Positions 1-6,190 of a stretch of DNA of 6,610 bases are shown here, piece by piece. Each line of letters begins with the position of its first letter. Position 1 is the first letter of the stretch. Position numbers and translations under genes: made by a program. Origin of the DNA: Bifidobacterium breve. GTDB taxonomy: Bacteria > Actinomycetota > Actinomycetes > Nanopelagicales > Nanopelagicaceae. Where the stretch lies: positions 1 to 6,610 of the forward strand of contig CALPKA020000028.1 in NCBI GenBank assembly GCA_943324025.2, read 5' to 3'. The notes beneath the pieces are model-generated. The model saw only the letters and a list, made by a program, of their open reading frames with translations, was not told the DNA's origin and did no database searches.

Positions 1-1163
1 AAGTTTCCTGCTGCATCGTAACGAGCTGGCATTCCGTATTGAGTTGGATCAAAGGCTTCAATTTCAACCTCTTGGCCTTCATTAGCTTGCTTCAGAGATA
101 AAGAAATACGGCGACGCTCTAAATCAATATCAATAATCTTTACAAATAACTTGTCTCCAACCTGAACAACCTGCTCAGGAATTTCAACATGTCTTTCGGC
201 TAACTCTGAGATATGTACTAAACCTTCAATGCCTTCAAAAACTTTGATAAATGCACCGAATGGCACCAACTTAGTAACTTCACCCGGAACTACCTGATTA
301 ATTGTGTGAGTTCTAGCGAATGCTTGCCATGGATCTTCTTGAGTTGCCTTCAAAGAAAGTGATACGCGCTCTCTTTCAAAATCTACTTCAAGTACTTCAA
401 CGGTAACTTCATCGCCAACTTCTACAACCTCTGATGGATGATCGATGTGCTTCCATGAAAGTTCAGATACGTGCACTAAGCCATCTACTCCGCCAAGATC
501 AACGAAAGCACCAAAATTAACAATTGATGAAATCACACCAGAACGTACCTGGCCTTTTTGAAGTTGATTTAGGAATGTGGTTCTAGAAGCTGATTGAGAT
601 TGTTCTAGGAAAGCTCGACGAGACAAAACTACGTTGTTACGGTTTTTGTCTAATTCTATAATTCTGCACTCTACTTGCTGGCCGATATATGGAGTTAGAT
701 CTCTTACTCGTCTCATTTCTACCAATGATGCAGGCAAGAAACCACGAAGACCGATATCTACAATTAGTCCGCCCTTAACAACTTCAATAACAGTTCCAGT
801 AACAACTTCATCGCGCTCTTTTTTGCCTTCAACATCGCCCCATGCTTGTTCATATTGGGCGCGCTTCTTAGAAAGAATTAAGCGACCTTCTTTATCTTCT
901 TTTTGTAGAACTAAAGCTTCTACTCGATCTCCTACTTTTACTAATTCGCTTGGGTCAACATCATGTCGGATTGATAATTCACGAGATGGAATAACGCCTT
1001 CGGTTTTATAACCGATATCAAGTAAAACTTCTTCACGGTCTATTTGAACAACTATTCCAGAGACTAAATCACCATCATTAAAATTCTTGATTGTGCCTTC
1101 GATAGCGGCTAAGAAATCTTCTGCAGATCCAACATCATTTACGGCAATTTGAGAGGGTGTCAT
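1..1163 (-). CDS. rpsA: 30S ribosomal protein S1 (5' part, truncated by left edge)
   Basis: RpsA binds mRNA on the small ribosomal subunit and helps bring it to the ribosome during translation initiation. The minus-strand frame is open from ATG at 1163 to the window edge and gives 387 residues. Four S1 (OB-fold) domains are visible at about residues 31-100, 117-183, 204-273 and 291-358. The third and fourth have the clearest RNA-binding pattern (NFGAFVDLGGVDGLVHVSEL at about 216-235; PFGAFIKVFEGIEGLVHISE at about 301-320). After domain 4 comes FDPTQYGMPARYDAAGN, typical of the start of the C-terminal tail in actinobacterial S1. Actinobacterial RpsA is usually about 480-500 residues with four S1 repeats, rather than six as in E. 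coli, so roughly 100 tail residues lie outside the window. The start was chosen because MTPSQIAVNDVGSAEDFLAA resembles the family N-terminus and a promoter fits just upstream. The gene is divergent from the MFS gene. Identity is secure. Confidence 0.97.
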   Translation of the reverse strand, partial: MTPSQIAVNDVGSAEDFLAAIEGTIKNFNDGDLVSGIVVQIDREEVLLDIGYKTEGVIPSRELSIRHDVDPSELVKVGDRVEALVLQKEDKEGRLILSKKRAQYEQAWGDVEGKKERDEVVTGTVIEVVKGGLIVDIGLRGFLPASLVEMRRVRDLTPYIGQQVECRIIELDKNRNNVVLSRRAFLEQSQSASRTTFLNQLQKGQVRSGVISSIVNFGAFVDLGGVDGLVHVSELSWKHIDHPSEVVEVGDEVTVEVLEVDFERERVSLSLKATQEDPWQAFARTHTINQVVPGEVTKLVPFGAFIKVFEGIEGLVHISELAERHVEIPEQVVQVGDKLFVKIIDIDLERRRISLSLKQANEGQEVEIEAFDPTQYGMPARYDAAGN

Positions 1164-1212
1164 TAGGTAGGTGTACTCCGGGTAAAACAACTAGTAGGGA
1201 CAGGGACGGGCA

Positions 1213-1242
1213 AGAGTACTTTCGAACGTAGGCAAGGGTCAA
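1213..1242 (-). promoter_or_regulatory. Candidate sigma-70-type promoter of rpsA
   Basis: Read on the minus strand, TTGACC (1242-1237) is followed after 18 nt by TACTCT (1218-1213), a good -35/-10 pair. Transcription would start near 1206, leaving a leader of about 43 nt before the rpsA ATG. The predicted first transcribed bases include a tandem GTCCCT hexamer (1207-1196). The only Shine-Dalgarno-like match is GGAG at 1179-1176, 12 nt from the ATG, which is weak and rather distant. The start site is inferred, not seen. Confidence 0.55.
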
Positions 1243-1254
1243 ACCGGTAGGGTC

Positions 1255-1260
1255 TAGAAT
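1255..1260 (+). promoter_or_regulatory. Candidate leaderless-type -10 box of the MFS gene
   Basis: TAGAAT is followed by a 6-nt spacer and then ATG at 1267. In actinobacteria a TANNNT box 6-7 nt before the start codon usually marks a leaderless mRNA whose first base is the A of ATG. No Shine-Dalgarno sequence precedes this ATG, which supports the reading. I see no convincing -35 hexamer. This box lies just beyond the rpsA -35 element, so the two divergent promoters are packed back to back. Confidence 0.55.
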
Positions 1261-1266
1261 GATTTA

Positions 1267-2493
1267 ATGAGTAGGTATTCGCAGGTTCTCTCCAATAAAT
1301 CAGGACAATATCTGTTGATTAGCTCATTTCCGGCTCGTTTGGCCTATGGAATGATCTCACTGAGCATATTTTTTAAGGTTCAACAAGCAACCGGGTCAAT
1401 AGCTGCTGCAGGGCTGGCAACCGGAGTAAATGGCGTTGCCGGTGCAACAACAGCCGGTCTGCGCGGGAGTTTAATAGATAAATATGGAATGAAAATTCCA
1501 CTTAGATTTTTTGCTCCTACTTATGCTTTACTGATTTTACTTTTTTCAAGCGGATCATCAAAAACTCAATTGATTGTTTTTGCAGGAATTCTAGGGCTAT
1601 CAGCACCGCCAATAAACTTATCAATAAGACCACTTTGGAAAGTGACAGTCACAAAAGATCAAATTAGAACTGCATATGCTATCGATACTGCGGTAATGAA
1701 TTCAGTTGGTGTATTCGGCCCTTTACTAGCGACCACATTGTCCTTGTCGAAAACTCCTGAATTAGCCTTACAAATCTGTTCAGGCCTTATCTGCATCGGT
1801 GGATTAGCACTTTCTAAATCCCCACAACTAAAAAGATGGAAACCAGAGATTAAAACCTCAAAGGATCTAGCCATCTGGAGAACTCCTGCTATGCAGCTTC
1901 TCATGATTGAAGGTGTCTTTATTGGATTGGGATGGGGTGCATTTGATATTGCCATCCCTGCATTCACAACCCTAGAAAACATCCCGCATCGAACCGGCTT
2001 TATTTTCGCGATCATGGCAATTGGTAATGTGATCGGCGGTCTCGTAGCTGGCATGGTTTCAAGGAAAACATCTTCTTTTGCAGCTTTTAAACGAATATAT
2101 TTTTATTGGTTCATTTTTTCACTGCCACTGGCATTCACTTATCCAAATTGGTCAATGATGCTAGTTACTGCAACTATGAGTTTAATGGCAGGAGGTTTGC
2201 AAGTTTTCTACTTAGAAATTAGTGAGGCCGTTCGGCCAAAAGGAACAGCAGTTGCGGCTCTAGGTTGGCTCTGGACGGTTGAGGGAACCTTTGCATCACT
2301 TGGCACTGCGTTGGGTGGTTATATCTCAGAACATTTCTCACCTAGATATTGTCTAGCGCTAACCACTCTCTGCGTTGGAATTGGTTATTTAATAATGAGA
2401 AGTGGTGCTAATTTATTGAAATCGGCTGATCGAATCCCAACAGAAAATGAAGATACTGAAGCTTGGGAAGCAAATCTGGACACTAACAAATAG
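1267..2493 (+). CDS. Major facilitator superfamily transporter, substrate unknown
   Basis: A 408-residue integral membrane protein of the length usual for a 12-helix MFS secondary transporter. Hydrophobic segments run through about residues 15-185 and 205-380, separated by a polar central loop (about 184-205, SKSPQLKRWKPEIKTSKD), the usual six-plus-six arrangement. The loop between helices 2 and 3 carries the MFS motif A, GSLIDKYGMK (67-76), with the conserved Asp at 71. The last 25 or so residues are hydrophilic and acidic (PTENEDTEAWEANLDTNK), a cytoplasmic tail. The substrate cannot be read from the sequence; general resemblance is to actinobacterial drug/metabolite exporter-like MFS proteins, so efflux is only a guess. 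ATG 1267 was chosen because it fits the -10 box upstream; an ATG at 1259 is out of frame. The stop is TAG at 2491-2493, abutting the polA stop. Reading through it would add only four codons before TAA at 2506-2508. Confidence 0.9.
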   Translation: MSRYSQVLSNKSGQYLLISSFPARLAYGMISLSIFFKVQQATGSIAAAGLATGVNGVAGATTAGLRGSLIDKYGMKIPLRFFAPTYALLILLFSSGSSKTQLIVFAGILGLSAPPINLSIRPLWKVTVTKDQIRTAYAIDTAVMNSVGVFGPLLATTLSLSKTPELALQICSGLICIGGLALSKSPQLKRWKPEIKTSKDLAIWRTPAMQLLMIEGVFIGLGWGAFDIAIPAFTTLENIPHRTGFIFAIMAIGNVIGGLVAGMVSRKTSSFAAFKRIYFYWFIFSLPLAFTYPNWSMMLVTATMSLMAGGLQVFYLEISEAVRPKGTAVAALGWLWTVEGTFASLGTALGGYISEHFSPRYCLALTTLCVGIGYLIMRSGANLLKSADRIPTENEDTEAWEANLDTNK

Positions 2494-2499
2494 TTAGTG
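2481..2499. terminator. Candidate hairpin at the MFS/polA convergent junction
   Basis: CACTAAC (2481-2487) and GTTAGTG (2493-2499) form a perfect 7-bp inverted repeat with a 5-nt loop. It spans both stop codons and would form a hairpin in either transcript. The stem has only three G:C pairs and no immediate T tract on either strand, so it is a weak intrinsic terminator at best. A short T run (2516-2520) follows some 17 nt downstream on the plus strand. The placement at a zero-gap tail-to-tail junction is the main reason to list it. Confidence 0.35.
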
Positions 2500-5067
2500 A
2501 GCAGCTAAATCCCAGCTTTTTCCAATTCCTATATTGACATCAAGTGGAACACTAAGTTTAAAAGCGTTAGACATTTCTTTTTTAACTATTGCTGATAACT
2601 GATCACTTTCACCTGGTGAAACCTCCAGAATAAGCTCATCGTGAACTTGCAGAAGTAACCGAGATTTAAGATTTTTCTTATTAATTTGAGTATCAACATT
2701 TAACATTGCAATTTTAATTATGTCTGCTGCCGATCCTTGTATTGGTGCATTTAGTGCAGCTCGTTCAGCAATCTCTCTTCTTTGTCTGTTCTCATGGTTT
2801 AGATCAGGCAAATACCTTTTTCTACCCAATATAGTTTCGGTGTATCCCTTCTCGCGAGCTTTGACCACCACTGTTTTCAAATAATCCCGGATCCCACCGA
2901 ATCGTTCGAAGTATTTACTCATAAGCTCACTTGCAGCATTTGGATCAATATCTAATTGTTGAGCCAAACCAAATGAAGATAAACCGTAAGCTAATCCATA
3001 TGACATTGCTTTAATTGTTCGACGCATTTCAGCATCAACTTTATTTTTTTCAACACCAAAAACTTGGGAAGCTACAGTTGAATGTAAATCCTCCCCTGAT
3101 TCGAAAGCAGAAATAAGGCCTTTATCCTCGGAAAGATGAGCCATAATTCTCATCTCAATTTGGGAATAATCAGCAGTCATTAGTTCAGTAAATGGTTTAA
3201 GAGGAATAAAGCAGTCTCGAATACTCCTACCTTCCTCTGTCCTAATCGGAATATTCTGTAGATTAGGCTCAGTGGAAGACAAACGTCCAGTTGCTGCAAC
3301 AGTTTGTTGGAAACTTGTATGGATTCTTGAGTTTGCATCCGTTGCAAGAATTAACCCATCAATTGTGGTTAACAGCTTACTTGTTTCGCGAATTCGCAGC
3401 AGGTGCTTAAGTAATGGATGACTCGTTTTAGATTCTAGCCACTCTAAACTTTCGGCATCTGTTGTAAAACCCGTTTTAATCTTCTTGGTTTTTGGAAGCT
3501 TTAACTCATCAAATAAAACAGCTTGTAATTGCTTAGGAGAATTAACATTGAATTCATGTCCTGCCTCTTTATAAGCTGACTGAGTTTCATGGGCAACAAT
3601 CTCAGAAAAATGCTTGGATAAATCCGATAATTTCCTCCCATCGACTCCAATACCAACTTCTTCCATCGATGCCAAAAGTAGAAGCGTAGGTTGCTCGAGA
3701 TCCACATAAAGTGAAGACATACCCTTCGAATCAATTTCAGATTGCAAAATCGAGTGAATCTGAAATATCCATGAAGCAGACAATGGATCAAAATCAAAAA
3801 ACAAATCATTTACATTTGTATTTACACCTAACAACCTTTCAGCTAAATCCAATAAGCCTAAATTTCTACTTCCTGGATTAACCAAATACGCGAGTAATTC
3901 AACATCTGCATTTAATCCCAGCATTCCCAAAATTTTGATGGGCGGTTTGGCACCGTGCACATACTTTTGTAAATTCTGATTTTCAATCCATTTTCCAATT
4001 TTTTCAGATCTAACTAATAGCACTTCGTTTGCAGAAAGCGCCACTGAATACTCCTGCAATCTATTTTCCAGAAAATGAAACGCAATTGCAATGGGAAGGT
4101 TGTGTTTTGCAAGTAAAACATCTAATTCCTCGGATTTTAACTCTCTAACCTGAATTGGTATTTCCTTAATTACTTCCTGCCCTTTTTGTGGCAAACTTTT
4201 AATTCTCTCTCGTAGCGCTTTAATCTCTAGCTTTTCAAAGAACTTATTAATTAGATCCGCATCAAATCCACTCCAATTAAGATCTGGAATGTCTGCAGAG
4301 AGATCCAGATCATCTAATAAATGAGTTAGTTCTCTGTTCAATTTTATTGATTCAATATTTGCTCGTAACGACTCCCCTACCTTGCCGGATATCTCACCTG
4401 CGTGCTTTAAAAGATTAGTTAATGAACCGTAATCAGCTATCCATTTTGTAGCAGTTTTTTCACCAACGCCGGGAACTGAAGGCAGATTATCACTAGGGTC
4501 CCCTCGCAATGCTGCAAAATCTGGATACTGAGTTGGAGTTAACCCATATTTTTCAAAGACTGAAGTTGGCGTCATCCGTGACATTTCAGTCACGCCTTTT
4601 TTAGGATACAAGACTGTAGTTTTATCATTTACTAACTGGAAGGAATCACGATCTCCAGTGCAAATCAAAACTTCAAATCCTTGCGTTTCTGCTTTCTTTG
4701 CAAACGTGGCAATAATGTCATCTGCTTCAAAGCCTGGTAACTCAAAATGCCTTATTGCAAAACAATCAACCATCTCGTTGATGTGAGACATTTGAGATCT
4801 AAATTCATCTGGCGTACTCGCTCGATTCGCTTTGTATTCAGGAAATTTCTCTGTACGAAAGGTTTTGCGAGAGACGTCAAAAGCTATGGCAATATGGGTT
4901 GGTTTTTCTTCCTTGATTAAATTAATAAGCATAGAAGCGAAACCATAAACAGCATTGGTTGGCTGCCCTTCTGAGGTTTTAAAATTATCAACCGGTAGGG
5001 CAAAAAAAGCCCGATATGCCATGGAATGACCATCAATAAGCAATAAACGCTTTGCAGTACCAGTCAT
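2494..5067 (-). CDS. polA: DNA polymerase I
   Basis: PolA fills gaps in DNA repair and replaces RNA primers with DNA on the lagging strand. The 857 residues comprise three parts. Residues 1-290 are the 5'-3' nuclease: LLLIDGHS with Asp12, FEADD (113-117), GDRD (138-141), RGDPSDN (188-194) and the PGVGEKTA helix-hairpin-helix (199-206), all metal ligands apparently kept. Residues about 300-460 are a degenerate 3'-5' exonuclease-like domain lacking the DxE metal-binding motif, so proofreading is probably absent, as is normal in actinobacteria. Residues about 465-857 are the family A polymerase, with motif A DYSQIEMR (633-640, catalytic Asp633), motif B RRTIKAMSYGLAYG (682-695) and motif C QVHDE (807-811, catalytic Asp809). 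Tyr690 occupies the position held by Phe762 in E. coli. The start at 5067 fits the family N-terminus and a leaderless-type -10 box. Complete and apparently functional. Confidence 0.98.
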   Translation of the reverse strand: MTGTAKRLLLIDGHSMAYRAFFALPVDNFKTSEGQPTNAVYGFASMLINLIKEEKPTHIAIAFDVSRKTFRTEKFPEYKANRASTPDEFRSQMSHINEMVDCFAIRHFELPGFEADDIIATFAKKAETQGFEVLICTGDRDSFQLVNDKTTVLYPKKGVTEMSRMTPTSVFEKYGLTPTQYPDFAALRGDPSDNLPSVPGVGEKTATKWIADYGSLTNLLKHAGEISGKVGESLRANIESIKLNRELTHLLDDLDLSADIPDLNWSGFDADLINKFFEKLEIKALRERIKSLPQKGQEVIKEIPIQVRELKSEELDVLLAKHNLPIAIAFHFLENRLQEYSVALSANEVLLVRSEKIGKWIENQNLQKYVHGAKPPIKILGMLGLNADVELLAYLVNPGSRNLGLLDLAERLLGVNTNVNDLFFDFDPLSASWIFQIHSILQSEIDSKGMSSLYVDLEQPTLLLLASMEEVGIGVDGRKLSDLSKHFSEIVAHETQSAYKEAGHEFNVNSPKQLQAVLFDELKLPKTKKIKTGFTTDAESLEWLESKTSHPLLKHLLRIRETSKLLTTIDGLILATDANSRIHTSFQQTVAATGRLSSTEPNLQNIPIRTEEGRSIRDCFIPLKPFTELMTADYSQIEMRIMAHLSEDKGLISAFESGEDLHSTVASQVFGVEKNKVDAEMRRTIKAMSYGLAYGLSSFGLAQQLDIDPNAASELMSKYFERFGGIRDYLKTVVVKAREKGYTETILGRKRYLPDLNHENRQRREIAERAALNAPIQGSAADIIKIAMLNVDTQINKKNLKSRLLLQVHDELILEVSPGESDQLSAIVKKEMSNAFKLSVPLDVNIGIGKSWDLAAH

Positions 5068-5073
5068 ATTGGG

Positions 5074-5079
5074 ATTCTA
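5074..5079 (-). promoter_or_regulatory. Candidate leaderless-type -10 box of polA
   Basis: On the minus strand TAGAAT (5079-5074) is followed by a 6-nt spacer (CCCAAT) and then the polA ATG at 5067. This is the same hexamer and spacing as upstream of the MFS gene. There is no Shine-Dalgarno sequence, consistent with transcription starting on the A of ATG. No clear -35 element is visible. Confidence 0.55.
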
Positions 5080-5094
5080 ATTGCCCCAACAGGT

Positions 5095-5100
5095 TAAACT
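5095..5100 (+). promoter_or_regulatory. Candidate leaderless-type -10 box of the thioesterase gene
   Basis: TAAACT is followed by a 7-nt spacer and then ATG at 5108. It supports ATG 5108 as the start over the in-frame TTG at 5081, which would place this box inside the coding sequence and leave only 13 nt to the polA start. It sits 15 bp from the polA -10 box on the other strand, so two RNA polymerases could hardly occupy the 40-bp region together. No obvious -35 hexamer. Confidence 0.45.
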
Positions 5101-5107
5101 TCAGAAC

Positions 5108-5512
5108 ATGAGCGATTATTTAGAGATTATTCGACAAAGAGGTTCTGGTGCCTTAGATAAGAAAATGGGCATCGAAATAACAGAGGCCTCACCCAATAGA
5201 TTAGTAGGAACTATGCCGGTTGAAGGTAATACCCAACCGATTGGCCTCTTGCATGGTGGCGCCAATGTAGTTCTAGCCGAAAGCTTAGGTTAGATTGGAA
5301 CTCAACTGCATGCAGGTCCAAATCGAAGAATTGTTGGGGTTGATATAAATGCAACCCATCATAAATCTGCAACTTCAGGAATAGTTACAGCTGTTGCGAC
5401 GGCGGTCACGCTAGGAAAAACTCTATGCTGTTATGAAGTAGAGATTACTAATGACAAAGGCGAACGAACCTGTAGCGCAAGAATAACCTGCCTAATTCTG
5501 GCAGAGCGGTAA
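5108..5512 (+). pseudogene. Hotdog-fold PaaI/MenI-type acyl-CoA thioesterase, interrupted by an in-frame TAG
   Basis: Hotdog thioesterases of this family hydrolyse acyl- or aroyl-CoA thioesters; close relatives act on 1,4-dihydroxy-2-naphthoyl-CoA in menaquinone synthesis (MenI/YdiI) or on phenylacetate intermediates (PaaI). Codons 1-61 give the N-terminal half, with GLLHGGANVVLAESLG at 46-61 containing the HGG motif (49-51) and the likely catalytic Glu58. Codon 62 is TAG (5291-5293). The same frame then continues for 72 family-like codons (VGVDINATHHKSA, then GKTLCCYEVEITNDKGERTC) to TAA at 5510-5512. Full length would be 134 residues, right for the family. The missing residue aligns, from memory of E. 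coli YdiI, with active-site Ser67; TCG to TAG is one base change. The 3' half has no in-frame ATG, GTG or TTG, so it cannot be started separately. It may be a recent pseudogene, a sequencing error or a readthrough gene. Substrate unknown. Confidence 0.85.
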
Positions 5513-6103
5513 TCAACGATCCGGAGCTGACTCCGGAGATATAACGGCTTGAGCTACCTGTTTCATTGAAATTCTTCTATCCATTGCAGTTTTTTGTATC
5601 CAGTTAAAACTTTCAGGTTCTGATAAATTCATCGCTTTCATAAGAATACCTTTTGCACGATCAATAATCTTGCGAGTTTCCAATCGATCATACAAATCTG
5701 CAACCTCTGACTCAAGGGATTTCATTTGTCGATGTCTACTTATGGCAATTTCTATTGCCGGTAAAAGATCATTGATCGAGAATGGCTTTACAACATATGC
5801 CATCACCCCAGCATCACGTGCTCTTTCGATTAAATCCCGTTGACTAAACGCTGTGAGCATTAATACTGGAGCGATCGAAATTATTTGCTCAGCTGCAGTA
5901 ATGCCATCCATTTCTGGCATTTTCACATCCAAAATTGCAAGATCGGGTTTATGAAGCTTTGCTAACTCAACCGCAACTGCTCCATTTTCTGCCTGTGCAA
6001 CAACCTCATAGCCAGACTCAGTTAGCATTTCCACTAAATCCAATCGAATAATAGTTTCATCCTCGGCAACTAAGATGCGTAATTTCTCTGATTTGTTATT
6101 CAT
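5513..6103 (-). CDS. pdtaR: ANTAR-domain response regulator, PdtaR-like
   Basis: A 196-residue two-component response regulator whose output domain binds RNA rather than DNA. The receiver domain covers about residues 8-122: acidic pair Glu15-Asp16, phospho-acceptor Asp59 in LAILDVKMPEMDG, switch Thr84 in LMLTAF, and Lys106 in VVKPF. A helical linker (about 123-138) leads to the ANTAR domain (about 139-190), with DRLETRKIIDRAKGILM and the family's typical aromatic and Ala positions near WIQKTAMDRR. ANTAR proteins bind paired hairpins in mRNA leaders and prevent transcription termination when phosphorylated; PdtaR of mycobacteria sits in the same pyk-polA neighbourhood and is activated by the kinase PdtaS. 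No kinase gene lies in the window, and I see no dual-hexaloop target here. The ATG at 6103 follows the tRNA 3' end by one base, so there is no room for a normal leader. The stop (TGA) abuts the thioesterase stop. The symbol rests on family and context. Confidence 0.92.
   Translation of the reverse strand: MNNKSEKLRILVAEDETIIRLDLVEMLTESGYEVVAQAENGAVAVELAKLHKPDLAILDVKMPEMDGITAAEQIISIAPVLMLTAFSQRDLIERARDAGVMAYVVKPFSINDLLPAIEIAISRHRQMKSLESEVADLYDRLETRKIIDRAKGILMKAMNLSEPESFNWIQKTAMDRRISMKQVAQAVISPESAPDR
5520..5537. terminator. Candidate hairpin at the thioesterase/regulator convergent junction
   Basis: TCCGGAG (5520-5526) and CTCCGGA (5531-5537) form a perfect 7-bp inverted repeat with a 4-nt loop (CTGA); five of seven pairs are G:C. 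It begins 8 nt after the thioesterase stop on the plus strand and lies within the last codons of the regulator on the minus strand. No T tract follows on either side, so it is not a textbook Rho-independent terminator, but it could act as a U-less terminator or protect mRNA 3' ends. Confidence 0.4.
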
Positions 6104-6104
6104 G

Positions 6105-6177
6105 TGCCTCGAGTCGGATTCGAACCGACACTATACGGTTTTTGAGACCGTCCTCTCTACCGTTGGAGTACCGAGGC
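6105..6177 (-). tRNA. tRNA with anticodon CAA (Leu) and an unusually short variable loop
   Basis: The 73-nt minus-strand sequence folds into a full cloverleaf. The acceptor stem is GCCTCGG with TCGAGGC (one G:U pair at 7-66) and discriminator A73. The D arm has three pairs (C10-G25, T11-A24, C12-G23) with a 13-22 mismatch, and its loop holds AACGGTAGA including G18G19. The anticodon stem ACGGT/ACCGT is perfect, with loop CTCAAAA and anticodon CAA, which reads UUG (leucine). The T arm is GTCGG/CCGAC with loop TTCGAAT. A73 and the D-arm pattern match bacterial tRNA-Leu, but the variable region is only ATAGT, 5 nt, where tRNA-Leu normally has a long arm. CCA is not encoded. The pairs expected to hold the L-shape (T8-A14, A15-T48, G18-T55, G19-C56) are all possible. 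Its 3' end is one base from the regulator's ATG. That it is a tRNA is near certain; leucine charging is likely but not proved. Confidence 0.93.
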
Positions 6178-6190
6178 GGAAGAGGTAAGT

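Noticed and set aside
634..1011. Plus-strand open frame opposite rpsA (125 codons)
   Set aside because: It lies wholly antisense to clear S1 domains, is Ser/Thr/Arg-rich with no recognisable domain, and has no promoter or ribosome-binding signal.
1659..2054. Minus-strand open frame inside the MFS gene (131 codons)
   Set aside because: Antisense shadow of membrane helices and the central loop; no family resemblance.
3501..3809. Minus-strand open frame inside polA (102 codons)
   Set aside because: Same strand as polA but in another frame; the polA frame is continuous and conserved across it.
5081..5107. TTG at 5081 as the thioesterase start
   Set aside because: The extra nine residues (MPQQVKLQN) do not look like the family N-terminus, and the region holds the likely -10 box for ATG 5108.
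5291..5293. TAG as pyrrolysine or a reassigned sense codon
   Set aside because: It is the only internal TAG among about 2,100 codons here, no CTA-anticodon tRNA is in the window, and the MFS gene appears to stop at TAG. The nearby CAA tRNA would need a middle-position mismatch to read UAG, so the link is too speculative to claim.
6130..6135. TATAGT in the tRNA variable region as a promoter for the response regulator
   Set aside because: Good -10 hexamer but no -35 element at 16-18 nt, and the bases are part of the tRNA. Kept only as an alternative in the tRNA/regulator finding.
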